NCBI GenBank assembly: GCA_900550685.1 | Contig: URTS01000003.1 | Coordinates: 1 to 49,384, forward strand | Length of the DNA: 49,384 nt | Reading direction: 5' to 3' | Source of the DNA: an uncultured Oscillibacter sp. | GTDB lineage: Bacteria; Bacillota; Clostridia; Oscillospirales; Oscillospiraceae | In this document: in pieces, positions 31,472 to 40,161 of the stretch | Position numbering within the stretch: the first letter of the stretch is position 1 | How the letters are laid out: the number at the start of each line of letters is the position of its first letter | The notes under the pieces: model-generated | The model's database searches: none | The model's input: the letters and a program-made list of their open reading frames with translations, nothing else | What the model was told of the DNA's origin: nothing | Position numbers and translations under genes: made by a program

Positions 31472-32575
31472 ATGCTGAATTTTATTGACGGCGGCGTGTG
31501 CGCCGCCCAAGGCTTCAAGGCCGCAGGTATTCATGTGGGGGTCAAGACCCACGCCACATGGAAAAAGGATGTGGCCCTCATCGTTTCCGATGCGGACTGC
31601 GCCGCTGCTGCCGTTTTTACGAAAAACGTGGTAAAAGCCGCACCCATCCATGTGGATAAGGCCCATCTGCTGGACGGCCATGCCCGGGCCATCATTGCCA
31701 ACAGTGGCAATGCCAATGCCTGCGCGCCCCACGGCGAAGAAAACGCCGAAAAGATGTGCGCGGCGGCAGCCAAGGCCATCGGGTGCAGGCAGGAGGACGT
31801 GCTGGTATCCTCCACCGGCGTCATCGGCCAGACGCTGAACGTACAGGTCATTGAGGAGGGCGTCCCGGCGCTGTATGCGGCCCTGGAGCATTCTGACGCC
31901 GCCAGTGATGCCGCGGCCCACGCCATCATGACCACCGACACCGTGAAGAAGGAAGCCGCCGTGGAAACGGTCATCGGCGGAAAAACGGTCCGCATCGGCG
32001 GCATTGCCAAGGGCAGCGGCATGATCCACCCCAATACCCTGAAATCCATGGACACCACCGGCGTCGTCACCTATATGGGTTCCTTTTCCAAGGTGCTCAG
32101 CCCCGGCATCCGGCTGGGCTGGATGCTGGCCAGCCGGGAACTGATCGAAAAATACGAGAGTGCCAAGGAATGCGCCGACTTACAGGCCAGCACCCTGACC
32201 CAAATGGTGGTGGACACCTATCTGGCCCACAACGACCTGGACGAAAATATCCGGCGCCTGAACGAGCTGTACCGGGGCCGCCGGGACAAAATGCTGGCCT
32301 TGCTGGCCGCCGAGTTCCCGGAGGGCTCCCGGTGGACCCATCCCTGCGGCGGACTGTTCCTGTGGGCCACCCTGCCGGAGGGGATCGATACGGACGCTTT
32401 GCTGTCCACTACAGTCGCCCATAAGGCGGCGTACATTCCGGGCCGGGCCTTCTTTGCCGACGGCGATGAGTGCCGCTGCCTGCGGCTGAATTTCTCCAAC
32501 GCTTCGGAGGCGCAGATGGAGCAGGGCATCGCCATCATGGGACAGGTCTTCCGGGACGCGCTGGCAAAGGGATAA
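31472..32575 (+). pseudogene. argJ: argJ 5' half fused in frame to an aminotransferase 3' half
   Basis: One open frame of 367 residues. Residues 1-187 are the N-terminal (alpha) half of ArgJ, ornithine acetyltransferase: GVKTHATWKKDVALIVSD, AVFTKNVVKAAP, ANSGNANACAP, STGVIGQTL, KGSGMIHPN. The sequence then changes at about 32035 to the C-terminal half of a fold-type I aminotransferase of the 2-aminoadipate/ARO8 group: TLKSMDTTG, YMGSFSKVLSPGIRLGW with the PLP lysine, and GGLFLWATLPEG. ArgJ has lost the ATML cleavage threonine that is its nucleophile, and the aminotransferase lacks its N-terminal half, so activity is unlikely. GGAGG lies before the ATG. Either a deletion joined two genes of an arginine/lysine cluster or the contig is misjoined. 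Confidence 0.82.
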
Positions 32576-32581
32576 GGCTAT

Positions 32582-33502
32582 ATGGAGCCTGTGACAGTCA
32601 GTATTTTAGGCCTGGGGGCGGAGGGCAGCATTGCCTTCCGTGCCCTGGCAGGCAAGCCCTGCCGTGTGCGGATCCTGGCGAAAGGGGAACGGGCCCAACG
32701 GCTGAGAGCGGAGGGCATCACCATCAACGGCACCCACTATGACCTGACCGTGTCCGAGCCGGGGGCGGAACCGCCGCCCAAACTGCTGATCGTGGCGGTG
32801 AAGAGCTATCAGCTCTCCGAGGCCCTGGAGGACGCGGCGGTCGAGTGCGGCCAGGACACGGTGGTAATGAGCCTGATGAACGGCCTTACCAGCGAGGAGG
32901 TGCTGGCTCGGCGGATAGGCGGGGACCATTTCATTTACTGCATGAGCCGGATCAATGCCAAAAAATCCGGCCCAAATGTGGAATTTCAGCCGGTGGGCGC
33001 CATTTACATCGGGGAGAAGGACGGCTCCGTCACCGACAGGATCCGGGAGATCCATGCTCTGCTGGACGGCGATGTGTCCTGCCGCATCAGCCGGGAGATC
33101 CTGCTGGACATCTGGCGGAAATACATGTTCAACGCCGCCTTCAACACGGTGGAATCCATTCTGCGGTGCCGCCACCGGTGGTTCCAACAGCTGCCGGAGG
33201 CCAACGCCGCCCTGGAATGCGTCATGGAGGAGATCGTCCGGCTCGCCAACGCCTGCGGCGTGATGCTGTCGGAGGCGGACATCCGGGCACTGGACGGATA
33301 CTGCCAGCCTTACCCCGGCGACGGCCTTTGCAGCATGGCCCAGGACCTGCGGGCCCAGCGGCCCACGGAGATCGACATGCTGATCGGTGAGGCCCTGGAG
33401 CTGGGCCGCAGCCATGGCGTCAGCCTGCCGGTGTGCCAATTTGTTTACCACCTGGTCAAAACCATGGAAGAGGCCAATGCCGAGGGACTGGAGATAGGGT
33501 AG
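32582..33502 (+). CDS. ketopantoate reductase-family (ApbA/PanE-like) dehydrogenase
   Basis: 306 residues. N-terminal NAD(P)-binding Rossmann motif GLGAEGS (about 10-16), VAVKSYQL, the conserved MNGL segment and the C-terminal helical domain with WRKYMFNAAFN (catalytic Lys). The family reduces 2-oxoacids, notably ketopantoate for coenzyme A, but this member has an unusual GLGAEG in place of GxGAxG and lacks strong PanE-specific marks, so the substrate is open. Starts 6 bases after the fused argJ frame; A/G-rich site overlaps that stop. Confidence 0.85.
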   Translation: MEPVTVSILGLGAEGSIAFRALAGKPCRVRILAKGERAQRLRAEGITINGTHYDLTVSEPGAEPPPKLLIVAVKSYQLSEALEDAAVECGQDTVVMSLMNGLTSEEVLARRIGGDHFIYCMSRINAKKSGPNVEFQPVGAIYIGEKDGSVTDRIREIHALLDGDVSCRISREILLDIWRKYMFNAAFNTVESILRCRHRWFQQLPEANAALECVMEEIVRLANACGVMLSEADIRALDGYCQPYPGDGLCSMAQDLRAQRPTEIDMLIGEALELGRSHGVSLPVCQFVYHLVKTMEEANAEGLEIG

Positions 33503-33638
33503 ATCCACCTGCTTCGGGACCGTGTTTGCAGCCGGACAGCCGGTTCGGCTTCTGTAAAAATGCTGTGAAAAACAGACAAGAGAAGTAGGAAATGCAAAAA
33601 AAGATTTGAAAGAAACAGAAAAGTGAAGAATCACCCCC

Positions 33639-33667
33639 TTGACATGGGAACGAAAAGGGAGTATCTT
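33639..33667 (+). promoter_or_regulatory. promoter of the lysine transporter operon
   Basis: TTGACA (33639-33644), 17 bases, TATCTT (33662-33667), about 40 bases before the riboswitch aptamer. The stretch 33503-33638 contains nothing I can assign. Confidence 0.7.
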
Positions 33668-33702
33668 CACCACAACAATTTCATACACCCAATTCCATTG
33701 GG

Positions 33703-33872
33703 TCAGATAGAGGCGCGGCTGACAAGAGTACCCCTGTCCATACGGAGCAGAGATCCGGGACAGGTGGGAAAGGGGATGCCGCCGAAGTGGGAGCCGGTTC
33801 CTGTACCGGTACCTGCTGGTTCGTCAGATAAGATCTGCCGGACTGTCACATATGTGGAGCGCTATCGAGGAA
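33703..33872 (+). ncRNA. lysine riboswitch (L box)
   Basis: The conserved core blocks are all present in order: AGATAGAGGCGCGG, ACAAGAGTA, GGGAAAGGGGATGCCGCCGAAG, GGGAGCC, GGACTGTCACATATGTGGAG and GCTATCG. This is an intact aptamer. Lysine binding would permit the terminator at 33914 to form, repressing the transporter when lysine is abundant. Confidence 0.96.
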
Positions 33873-33913
33873 ATCAGCAGACAGTTTTGTCTGTTGTATT
33901 TGCAGATTTTAGT

Positions 33914-33946
33914 CGTAATGCTTCACAAGAGCATTACGGCTTTTTT
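33914..33946 (+). terminator. lysine riboswitch terminator
   Basis: Perfect 9-bp stem CGTAATGCT (33914-33922 with 33930-33938), 7-base loop, then GC and six T. Confidence 0.92.
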
Positions 33947-34024
33947 ACTGCCCCGGTGGTGCTGATCGTCAGAAAACAGGCCCCCTGTTTTGAAATCAAC
34001 ACCAACTCAGAAAGGAACATGACT

Positions 34025-34894
34025 ATGAACATCAGAAGATTGACCGCATCCCTGCTGGCAGCTGTGACCCTGCTGGCCCTCACCGCCTGCGGTGCCCCGG
34101 CAGACAATGCCCCGGCCCAGGAGGACCAGACCGCCGCGGAGGACCAGACCACAACGGAAAGCAATGAGTTCCGGGTGGGCATGGAATGCGCCTATGCTCC
34201 CAGCAACTGGCAGGAGAGCGAAGCAAGCGATACCAACTATCCCGTTGAGAACGTGCCCGGCGCCTATGCTGAGGGCTACGATGTGCAGATCGCCAAGATC
34301 ATCGCCGACCAGCTGGGCAAGGAACTGGTGATCGTCAAGCTCAGCTGGGACGGCCTCATCGACGCCCTGAACCAAGGCCAGATCGACGCCATCATCGCCG
34401 GTATGATGGATACCGCCGAGCGCCGCGAGTCCATCAACTTCACGGAGCCCTACAAGGAAACGATCTACAGCATGATGGTCCTTGCGGATTCTCCCTATGT
34501 GAACGCCACCTCCATTCAGGATTTCTCCGGCGCCGCCGTGCTGGGCCAGCAGGGCACCGCGCTGGATGACGTGATCGACCAGATCGAAGGCGTGGACCAC
34601 CTGAGCCCTGTGGGCAGCGTGCCGGATATGATGTCCCGCCTGCAGCAGGGCACCTGCGATGCCATCGTCATCAACCAGGAATCCGCCCCCGGCTACTTGG
34701 CTTCCAACCCGGACTTCCGCCTGATCTCCTTTGAAGACGGCAACGGCTTCACCCTCCCGGCCAAGGGCTCCTGCGTGGGCCTGCGGAAGTCCGACACGGA
34801 CCTGATGGACCAGATCAACGACGTCCTGGCCACCATCGACAACGACACCCGTCTCGCCATGTGGGATACCGCCGTGGCGAATCAGCCTCAGTAA
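34025..34894 (+). CDS. lysine-type amino-acid ABC transporter substrate-binding lipoprotein
   Basis: 289 residues. A lipoprotein signal peptide ends in LTAC, so Cys is lipid-anchored; a Pro/Ala/Thr/Gln linker follows to about residue 45. The rest is a solute-binding domain of cluster 3 (EFRVGMECAYAPSNW, GYDVQIAKIIADQLG, MMDTAERRESINFTEPY). Substrate inferred as lysine because the operon is under a lysine riboswitch. ATG 34025 is preferred over ATG 34019, since AAAGGAA lies 8-9 bases from it. Confidence 0.93.
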   Translation: MNIRRLTASLLAAVTLLALTACGAPADNAPAQEDQTAAEDQTTTESNEFRVGMECAYAPSNWQESEASDTNYPVENVPGAYAEGYDVQIAKIIADQLGKELVIVKLSWDGLIDALNQGQIDAIIAGMMDTAERRESINFTEPYKETIYSMMVLADSPYVNATSIQDFSGAAVLGQQGTALDDVIDQIEGVDHLSPVGSVPDMMSRLQQGTCDAIVINQESAPGYLASNPDFRLISFEDGNGFTLPAKGSCVGLRKSDTDLMDQINDVLATIDNDTRLAMWDTAVANQPQ

Positions 34895-34964
34895 ACGTTC
34901 CATTCGGCCCCGCCCGCAGACAGGCGGCGAGTATAAAACGAGCACCGTGTAAGGAGAGAGAATT

Positions 34965-36146
34965 ATGAAGCATTCTGCCGCATCCCGGAGGCCGGGCTTT
35001 CTCGCCCGGAACCACCGGTACGTATATCTGGGCGGGAGCCTGATGGCCCTGGTGGGACTGAGCCTGTGGTATTCCGCCCCCACGCCCTACAGCTTTCTGG
35101 CCGCAAACAGCGCGGCGGGCAGGGCTCTGGCCGCTGTCTGCTACGGGTTTATCGCCCTCAGCCTGATCGCCCTGCTGGTCAAGTGGACCCACTGGAAGAC
35201 CTACGGGGCGACGGTGATGAAGAAGCCGGCCATCGTCCGGGCCAGCCGGTATTTTTCCTATCTGTTGGCCGCCGCCTGCGGGCTCCTTGTGCTGGACCGG
35301 GTGGTGCTGAAACTGGCCTACATCATCCAGGCGGCCATTCATGCGGACAGCAACCCCACGGAGACCATTTCCACCATGATCTACATGGCCTACAACCAGC
35401 GGTCCCTCTTTGCCACCGGCATTTCCTACACGGTGCAGCTGGCCCTTTTCGGTACGGCCATCGCCTTCGTCCTGTCGCTGCTGATGGTGTTCCTCCGGAT
35501 CCAGGAGCCGGACAAGCGGGATAAGGATTCTATCAAGCTCCTGAAGATCATTGCCAACAAGTTCGCCAGCTTCTACATCTTTGTCATCCGGGGCACCCCT
35601 ATGATGGTGCAGTCCCTGATCCTTTACAACGCGGTGTTCAGCCTGTTCAAACGGACGGGCATGAGCGTTTCTGAGATCAACCGCATCTGGCCGCTGTTCC
35701 TGGCCGGCCTTGTCACTGTTTCCCTGAACTCCACCGCCTATTTGGCTGAGGTGCTCCGGGGCGGCATCATGGCCATCGACGCCGGACAGATGGAGGCATC
35801 CCGCTCTCTGGGTATGACCCACTGGCAGGCTATGATCAAGGTGGTGTTTCCCCAGGCCATCAAGAATTCCATCCCGGCCATCGGCAACGAATTCATCATC
35901 AACATCAAGGACTCTTCCGTCCTCTGTGTTGTGGGCGTTTCCGACCTGATGTTCATGACCAGGTCTGTAGCCGGTATCTATTATAAAGGTACCGAGTGCT
36001 ATCTCATTGCCGCCATCGTCTATCTGATCCTGACCTATCTGTCCTCGCTGCTGCTCAAGGCCATTGCCCGGAAGATGGAGGGCAGCTCTGACGGCAAGAA
36101 TACGGCAGGCAGCGTGCCTGACTGGGGTATTCCCAGCTCCAACTGA
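34965..36146 (+). CDS. amino-acid ABC transporter permease with N-terminal membrane extension
   Basis: 393 residues, longer than the usual 220-280. The C-terminal 250 residues are a HisM-type permease (SYTVQLALFGTAIAFVLSLLM) with the ATPase-coupling EAA loop EASRSLGMTHWQAMIKVVFPQ. The first 130 residues add three hydrophobic segments (near 22-40, 50-68, 95-115). GGAGAG ribosome site before ATG. Second gene of the riboswitch-controlled operon. Such N-terminally extended permeases are seen in Firmicutes amino-acid systems. Confidence 0.92.
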   Translation: MKHSAASRRPGFLARNHRYVYLGGSLMALVGLSLWYSAPTPYSFLAANSAAGRALAAVCYGFIALSLIALLVKWTHWKTYGATVMKKPAIVRASRYFSYLLAAACGLLVLDRVVLKLAYIIQAAIHADSNPTETISTMIYMAYNQRSLFATGISYTVQLALFGTAIAFVLSLLMVFLRIQEPDKRDKDSIKLLKIIANKFASFYIFVIRGTPMMVQSLILYNAVFSLFKRTGMSVSEINRIWPLFLAGLVTVSLNSTAYLAEVLRGGIMAIDAGQMEASRSLGMTHWQAMIKVVFPQAIKNSIPAIGNEFIINIKDSSVLCVVGVSDLMFMTRSVAGIYYKGTECYLIAAIVYLILTYLSSLLLKAIARKMEGSSDGKNTAGSVPDWGIPSSN

Positions 36147-36155
36147 GGTGAAAAA

Positions 36156-36908
36156 ATGGAAAACAATACGATCATCAAAATCGAACAGCTGGAAAAATCT
36201 TTCGGTGCCCTCCATGTCCTGAAGGGGATCAACCTTGAGATCCATCAGGGTGAGGTGGTGTGCATCATCGGCGCCTCCGGTTCCGGCAAATCCACCCTGC
36301 TGCGCTGTATTAACCTATTGGAGGAGGCCGATTCCGGCCACATCTGGTTTGACGGCCAGGACCTGATGGACCTCTCCGTGAATCTGAACGCCCTGCGGCA
36401 GAAGATCGGCATGGTGTTTCAGGGCTTCAACCTGTTCAACAACAAGTCTGTGCTGGACAACTGCACCCTGGCCCCTATGACCGTCAAGCACATTCCGAGA
36501 GCCCAGGCGGAGGAGACCGCCATCCGCCACCTGAAGACCGTGGGCCTGGAAAAGTTCATTCACGCCGATTCCCGCCGCCTTTCCGGCGGCCAGAAGCAGC
36601 GGGTGGCCATTGCCCGGGCGCTGTGCATGGAGCCGGAGATCATGCTCTTTGACGAGCCTACCTCCGCCCTGGACCCGGAGATGGTGGGCGAGGTGCTGGA
36701 CGTGATGAAGGGCTTAGCCAAAGAGGGCATGACCATGGTGGTGGTGACCCATGAAATGGCCTTTGCCAAGGAGGTCAGCGACCGGGTGGTATTTATGGAC
36801 CAGGGGGTGATCCTGGAGCAGGGAACGCCCCAGGAGGTTTTCGGCAGCCCGAAGGAAGCCCGCACCCGGGAGTTTCTGAGCCGGTATTTGGAGGACAAAA
36901 TGGCATGA
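36156..36908 (+). CDS. amino-acid ABC transporter ATPase
   Basis: 250 residues: Walker A GASGSGKST, Q loop FQGFNLFN, signature LSGGQKQR, Walker B IMLFDEPTSALDPE and H loop VVTHEMAFA, the GlnQ/HisP pattern. Powers the adjacent permease. Nine bases after its stop codon, overlapping the next gene by four bases (ATGA). Confidence 0.96.
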   Translation: MENNTIIKIEQLEKSFGALHVLKGINLEIHQGEVVCIIGASGSGKSTLLRCINLLEEADSGHIWFDGQDLMDLSVNLNALRQKIGMVFQGFNLFNNKSVLDNCTLAPMTVKHIPRAQAEETAIRHLKTVGLEKFIHADSRRLSGGQKQRVAIARALCMEPEIMLFDEPTSALDPEMVGEVLDVMKGLAKEGMTMVVVTHEMAFAKEVSDRVVFMDQGVILEQGTPQEVFGSPKEARTREFLSRYLEDKMA

Positions 36909-38302
36909 AAGCAGTTTCTGATTTTTTCGCCCGGGAGACGGATTACCCGGATTTTGACAGGGAGGGGGCGGTGGCCCGCCTTTCCCAGGCCATTCAATGC
37001 AACACCGTCAATTACGCGGACCACAGCCTGACGGACTACGGGGAATTCGACAAGCTCCACGCCCTGATGCACGCCGGTTATCCCCACGTCATGGCGGCCG
37101 GCAGCTTTGAGCGGATCGGCCACCACGCGGTCCTCATTACGATCCCAGGGACCGATCCCAGCCTGCGGCCCAGCCTGTACATGTCCCACCAGGACGTGGT
37201 GCCGGTGGTGGAGGGCACGGAGCAGGACTGGACCTATCCCGCTTTTTCCGGCGCGGTGGTGGAGGGTTACATCTGGGGCCGGGGGACTCTGGACATCAAA
37301 AACCAGGTGTTCGGCATCCTGGAGGCGGCAGAGTACCTGCTGGCCCACGGCAGAACCTTTGCCCGCACGGCCTATCTGGCCTTCGGCGACGATGAGGAAA
37401 CTCTGAATCTAGGGGCCAAGGCCATCTCCGACCACCTCAAGGCCCAGGGCGTGACTTTAGAATTTGCTCTGGACGAGGGCGGCGGCAAGATCGAGTCCGG
37501 CGCGGCCTTCGGTGCTCCGGATATTTCCATCGCCCATGTGGACCTGATGGAGAAGGGCTATGCGGACCTGGAACTATCTGTCCGCTCCATCGGCGGCCAT
37601 TCCAGCCGCCCCTACGGCGGCACGTCTCTGGAGCACCTGGCCTGTGCCATTGCGGATATCACCCGCAGACCCTTTCCGGTGCGGCTCAGCCCCGTGATGA
37701 AAGGTGCCTTTGAAACGCTGGCTCCCTACATCACCGCGGAGCCGCTGAAAACCCTGGTGCAGGATGTGGAGGCCAACGCGGACGCCATCGCCGCTTACTG
37801 TCTCCGGGACCGGACGCTGTTTCCCTTCGTCACCACCACAATGGCCCCAACCATCATCCAGGGCAGCAGCAAGGCCTGCAACGTGATGCCCCAGGATATG
37901 CAGGCGGTCATCAACTTCCGCCTGGCGGACGGCGACACGGTGGAGGGCGTCATGGCCCACTGCCGGGAGGCGGTCCAGGACCCCACTGTTGAAATGCGCT
38001 ATTTGCAGGCAAATGATCCCTCCGCCACCGCCCGGCGGGACGGCTACGGCTACCGTACGGTGGTGGAGAGCATGCAGCGTTATTACCCCGGCGTGGTGTT
38101 TTTGCCGTCCATGACCGTGGGGGCGACGGATGCCCACCATTATGAGCAGATCTGCGACACCTGTCTGCGGTGCAGCCCCTTTATGGCGGAGCCGGAGGAG
38201 GCGGCCGCCGGTGTCCATGGGACCAACGAGCGTATCCCGGTGCAGGCCTATCTGCAGGGGATCCGGGTGCTCATTGACCTGATGGAGCATGTGAACCTGT
38301 AA
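36905..38302 (+). CDS. M20-family metallopeptidase (PM20D1/carboxypeptidase-like)
   Basis: 465 residues. Metal-binding motifs: YMSHQDVVPV (His, Asp), GRGTLDIKN (bridging Asp), FGDDEET (catalytic Glu and ligand), AHVDLMEKG and GATDAHHYEQI (final His). The dimerisation domain is inserted at about 220-350. The family hydrolyses N-acyl amino acids or peptides. Coupled to the lysine transporter by a 4-base overlap, it may release lysine from an imported peptide or acyl-lysine; this is inference from context. Confidence 0.93.
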   Translation: MKAVSDFFARETDYPDFDREGAVARLSQAIQCNTVNYADHSLTDYGEFDKLHALMHAGYPHVMAAGSFERIGHHAVLITIPGTDPSLRPSLYMSHQDVVPVVEGTEQDWTYPAFSGAVVEGYIWGRGTLDIKNQVFGILEAAEYLLAHGRTFARTAYLAFGDDEETLNLGAKAISDHLKAQGVTLEFALDEGGGKIESGAAFGAPDISIAHVDLMEKGYADLELSVRSIGGHSSRPYGGTSLEHLACAIADITRRPFPVRLSPVMKGAFETLAPYITAEPLKTLVQDVEANADAIAAYCLRDRTLFPFVTTTMAPTIIQGSSKACNVMPQDMQAVINFRLADGDTVEGVMAHCREAVQDPTVEMRYLQANDPSATARRDGYGYRTVVESMQRYYPGVVFLPSMTVGATDAHHYEQICDTCLRCSPFMAEPEEAAAGVHGTNERIPVQAYLQGIRVLIDLMEHVNL

Positions 38303-38355
38303 TGTACCGCAGAGCGGGATCCATCTGGCAGGACAGAATTTTACAGTAAAAAGAC

Positions 38356-38386
38356 AGCGGCGGACCAACGAAGTTGGTCCGCCGCT
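38356..38386 (+). terminator. terminator of the lysine transporter operon
   Basis: Perfect 14-bp stem (38356-38369 with 38373-38386) with GAA loop. Only a weak T-rich tail. Confidence 0.8.
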
Positions 38387-38676
38387 TAGTGTTATTTGAT
38401 GGGCACATTATTCATTACATCTGCCCAGTCCCGCCTGGTCTGGTCCTGATCTTCAGCCTCAGCGCGGACGTATCGCTGAGCGGAAATGCCGTTACGTTTA
38501 TTCCTATGTCATTTCTACGAACCGAATTTGATTGCAATTCAGCATTTTGCGACTGCGCAAGGCACAGTGCTGCTGCCCCGCCTCCTGCAATGGGACAGGG
38601 TGCGTGGCGAACAGCGTTATCACCAAAACTAATGGTATAGATTTGTAAATAATATCATACGAATACCCCCGGTTTC
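38387..38676. other. 290 bases with no recognisable gene
   Basis: No open frame with protein-like content and ribosome site on either strand; short inverted repeats such as TCAGCG/CGCTGA near 38458-38480. The left part of the apparent composition boundary with the purine operon. Confidence 0.45.
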
Positions 38677-38706
38677 TTGACACCCGCGCATCGTGCATGC
38701 TATGCT
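38677..38706 (+). promoter_or_regulatory. purine operon promoter
   Basis: TTGACA (38677-38682), 18 bases, TATGCT (38701-38706), immediately before the ZTP aptamer. Confidence 0.72.
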
Positions 38707-38724
38707 GAATAGCGACAAGAGAAC

Positions 38725-38800
38725 TGTTTTCCGGGGCCTGACGGTTTTGAAGTGGAGCACCACGTGGACCCGGAAAATGTATTTGCCGACCGTCTGGGCG
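38725..38800 (+). ncRNA. ZTP riboswitch (pfl motif)
   Basis: P1 forms between TTTTCCGGG (38727-38735) and CCCGGAAAA (38769-38777). An internal GTGG-AGCA-CCAC hairpin (38752-38763) follows the GAAGTGG block. The separate 3' element GCCGACCGTCTGGGC (38785-38799) has the conserved motif of the class, and its CCGTC can pair with GACGG at 38740-38744 as the diagnostic pseudoknot. ZTP/ZMP, the alarmone that accumulates when 10-formyl-folate is short, would turn the operon on. Confidence 0.87.
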
Positions 38801-38862
38801 CACTGCACTAAGGGACATGCCATACGCAAACCGAGGGTGCCGTGCGCCTTCATTTTCTTTTT
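38797..38862 (+). terminator. ZTP riboswitch terminator (overlaps the aptamer)
   Basis: GGCGCAC (38797-38803) pairs with GTGCGCC (38842-38848), followed by TTCATTTTCTTTTT. Its left arm shares bases with the CTGGGC end of the aptamer, so ligand binding and terminator formation exclude each other. Confidence 0.75.
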
Positions 38863-38875
38863 CAGGAGGCGCACA

Positions 38876-39376
38876 ATGAAAAAAGTCGGAATCATCATGG
38901 GCAGCGACAGCGATTTGCCGGTTGTCCGCAAAGCTGCAGACACGCTCCGCGCACTGGGCATTCCCTATGAGGCGCATGTCTATTCTGCACACCGTACCCC
39001 CGAGGAGTCCAGCCGCTTCGCGTCGCAGGCTCGCGAGAATGGGTTCGGTGTGCTGATCGCCGCAGCCGGGATGGCTGCACATCTGGCCGGTGCGATTGCG
39101 GCTAATACAACGCTGCCGGTTATCGGAATTCCGATTCGGTCGGCACAGCTGGGCGGCATGGATGCCCTTCTTTCCACAGTTCAAATGCCGACGGGTATCC
39201 CCGTGGCAACTGTTGCGATTGATGGGGCAGCCAATGCCGCTCTTTTGGCCGCACAGATCCTTGCCGTGGAGGACGCGGCGCTGGCCGAAAAGCTCGCGCA
39301 GCGCCGCAAGGCCGACGCCGACAAGGTACGTGCCCGCGACGCCGCCGTTGAGGCGCGCCTGCTGGCGGATGAATGA
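38876..39376 (+). CDS. purE: PurE, N5-carboxyaminoimidazole ribonucleotide mutase
   Basis: 166 residues, usual length for class I PurE. Conserved GIIMGSDSDLPV, YSAHRTPEE (catalytic His), AAAGMAAHLAGA and PVIGIPI. It moves the carboxyl from N5 to C4 of the imidazole ring. No PurK is in the window; class I enzymes normally need PurK, which must lie elsewhere. CAGGAGGC ribosome site. First gene of the operon, controlled by the ZTP riboswitch. Confidence 0.95.
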   Translation: MKKVGIIMGSDSDLPVVRKAADTLRALGIPYEAHVYSAHRTPEESSRFASQARENGFGVLIAAAGMAAHLAGAIAANTTLPVIGIPIRSAQLGGMDALLSTVQMPTGIPVATVAIDGAANAALLAAQILAVEDAALAEKLAQRRKADADKVRARDAAVEARLLADE

Positions 39377-39434
39377 AGCAATACGCATTGACACCATAAA
39401 GTATATAACAGATTTTGTGAGGAGGATTTTTATC

Positions 39435-40145
39435 ATGGAAAAGATGGCACAGCTCTATGAGGGCAAGGCAAAGAAGGTTTACGCAACAGAGGATCCCGCA
39501 GTTGTGATCGTGTCCTATAAGGACGATGCCACCGCCCTCGATGGCCTGAAGAAGGGCACCATCGCCGGCAAGGGTGTGGTCAACAACCGTATGACGAACT
39601 TCCTCATGCAGCTGTTGGAGAAGAACGGTGTGTCCACCCATTTCATTCAGGAACTGAACGACCGCGAAACGGCCGTGAAGAAGGTGTCCATCGTGCCGCT
39701 GGAGGTCATCATCCGCAACGTCTCCGCCGGTCACTTCGCCCAGCGCTACGGCGTGGAGGAGGGGATCGTTTTTGACGAGCCGACCATCGAGTTCTCCTAC
39801 AAGAACGACGATCTGCACGATCCCTTGCTCAACGCCTATCACGCGATTGCCCTGAAGCTCGCGACCCGCCAGGAGATCGAGACGATCAAGACCATGGCTT
39901 TCCGCGTCAACGAGGTGTTGACCGAATACTTCCGTACCCTCGGCGTGCGTCTGGTCGACTTCAAGCTCGAGTTTGGGCGTCTGGCCGACGGCACGCTCGT
40001 CCTCGCCGATGAGATTTCCCCTGACACCTGCCGTTTCTGGGATCTCAAGACAAACGAAAAGCTCGACAAGGACCGCTTCCGCCGTGACATGGGCGGCGTG
40101 GAGGACGCCTACCGTGAGATGATGCACCGTGTGTTTGGCGAATAA
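39435..40145 (+). CDS. purC: PurC, SAICAR synthetase
   Basis: 236 residues. Conserved YEGKAKKVYATED at the N terminus, SIVPLEVIIRNVSAGHFAQRYG, and DFKLEFGRLADGTLVLADEISPDTCRFWD. It joins aspartate to CAIR using ATP. GAGGAT ribosome site 8 bases before ATG. Confidence 0.96.
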   Translation: MEKMAQLYEGKAKKVYATEDPAVVIVSYKDDATALDGLKKGTIAGKGVVNNRMTNFLMQLLEKNGVSTHFIQELNDRETAVKKVSIVPLEVIIRNVSAGHFAQRYGVEEGIVFDEPTIEFSYKNDDLHDPLLNAYHAIALKLATRQEIETIKTMAFRVNEVLTEYFRTLGVRLVDFKLEFGRLADGTLVLADEISPDTCRFWDLKTNEKLDKDRFRRDMGGVEDAYREMMHRVFGE

Positions 40146-40161
40146 GGCGCTGAAGAACGGC

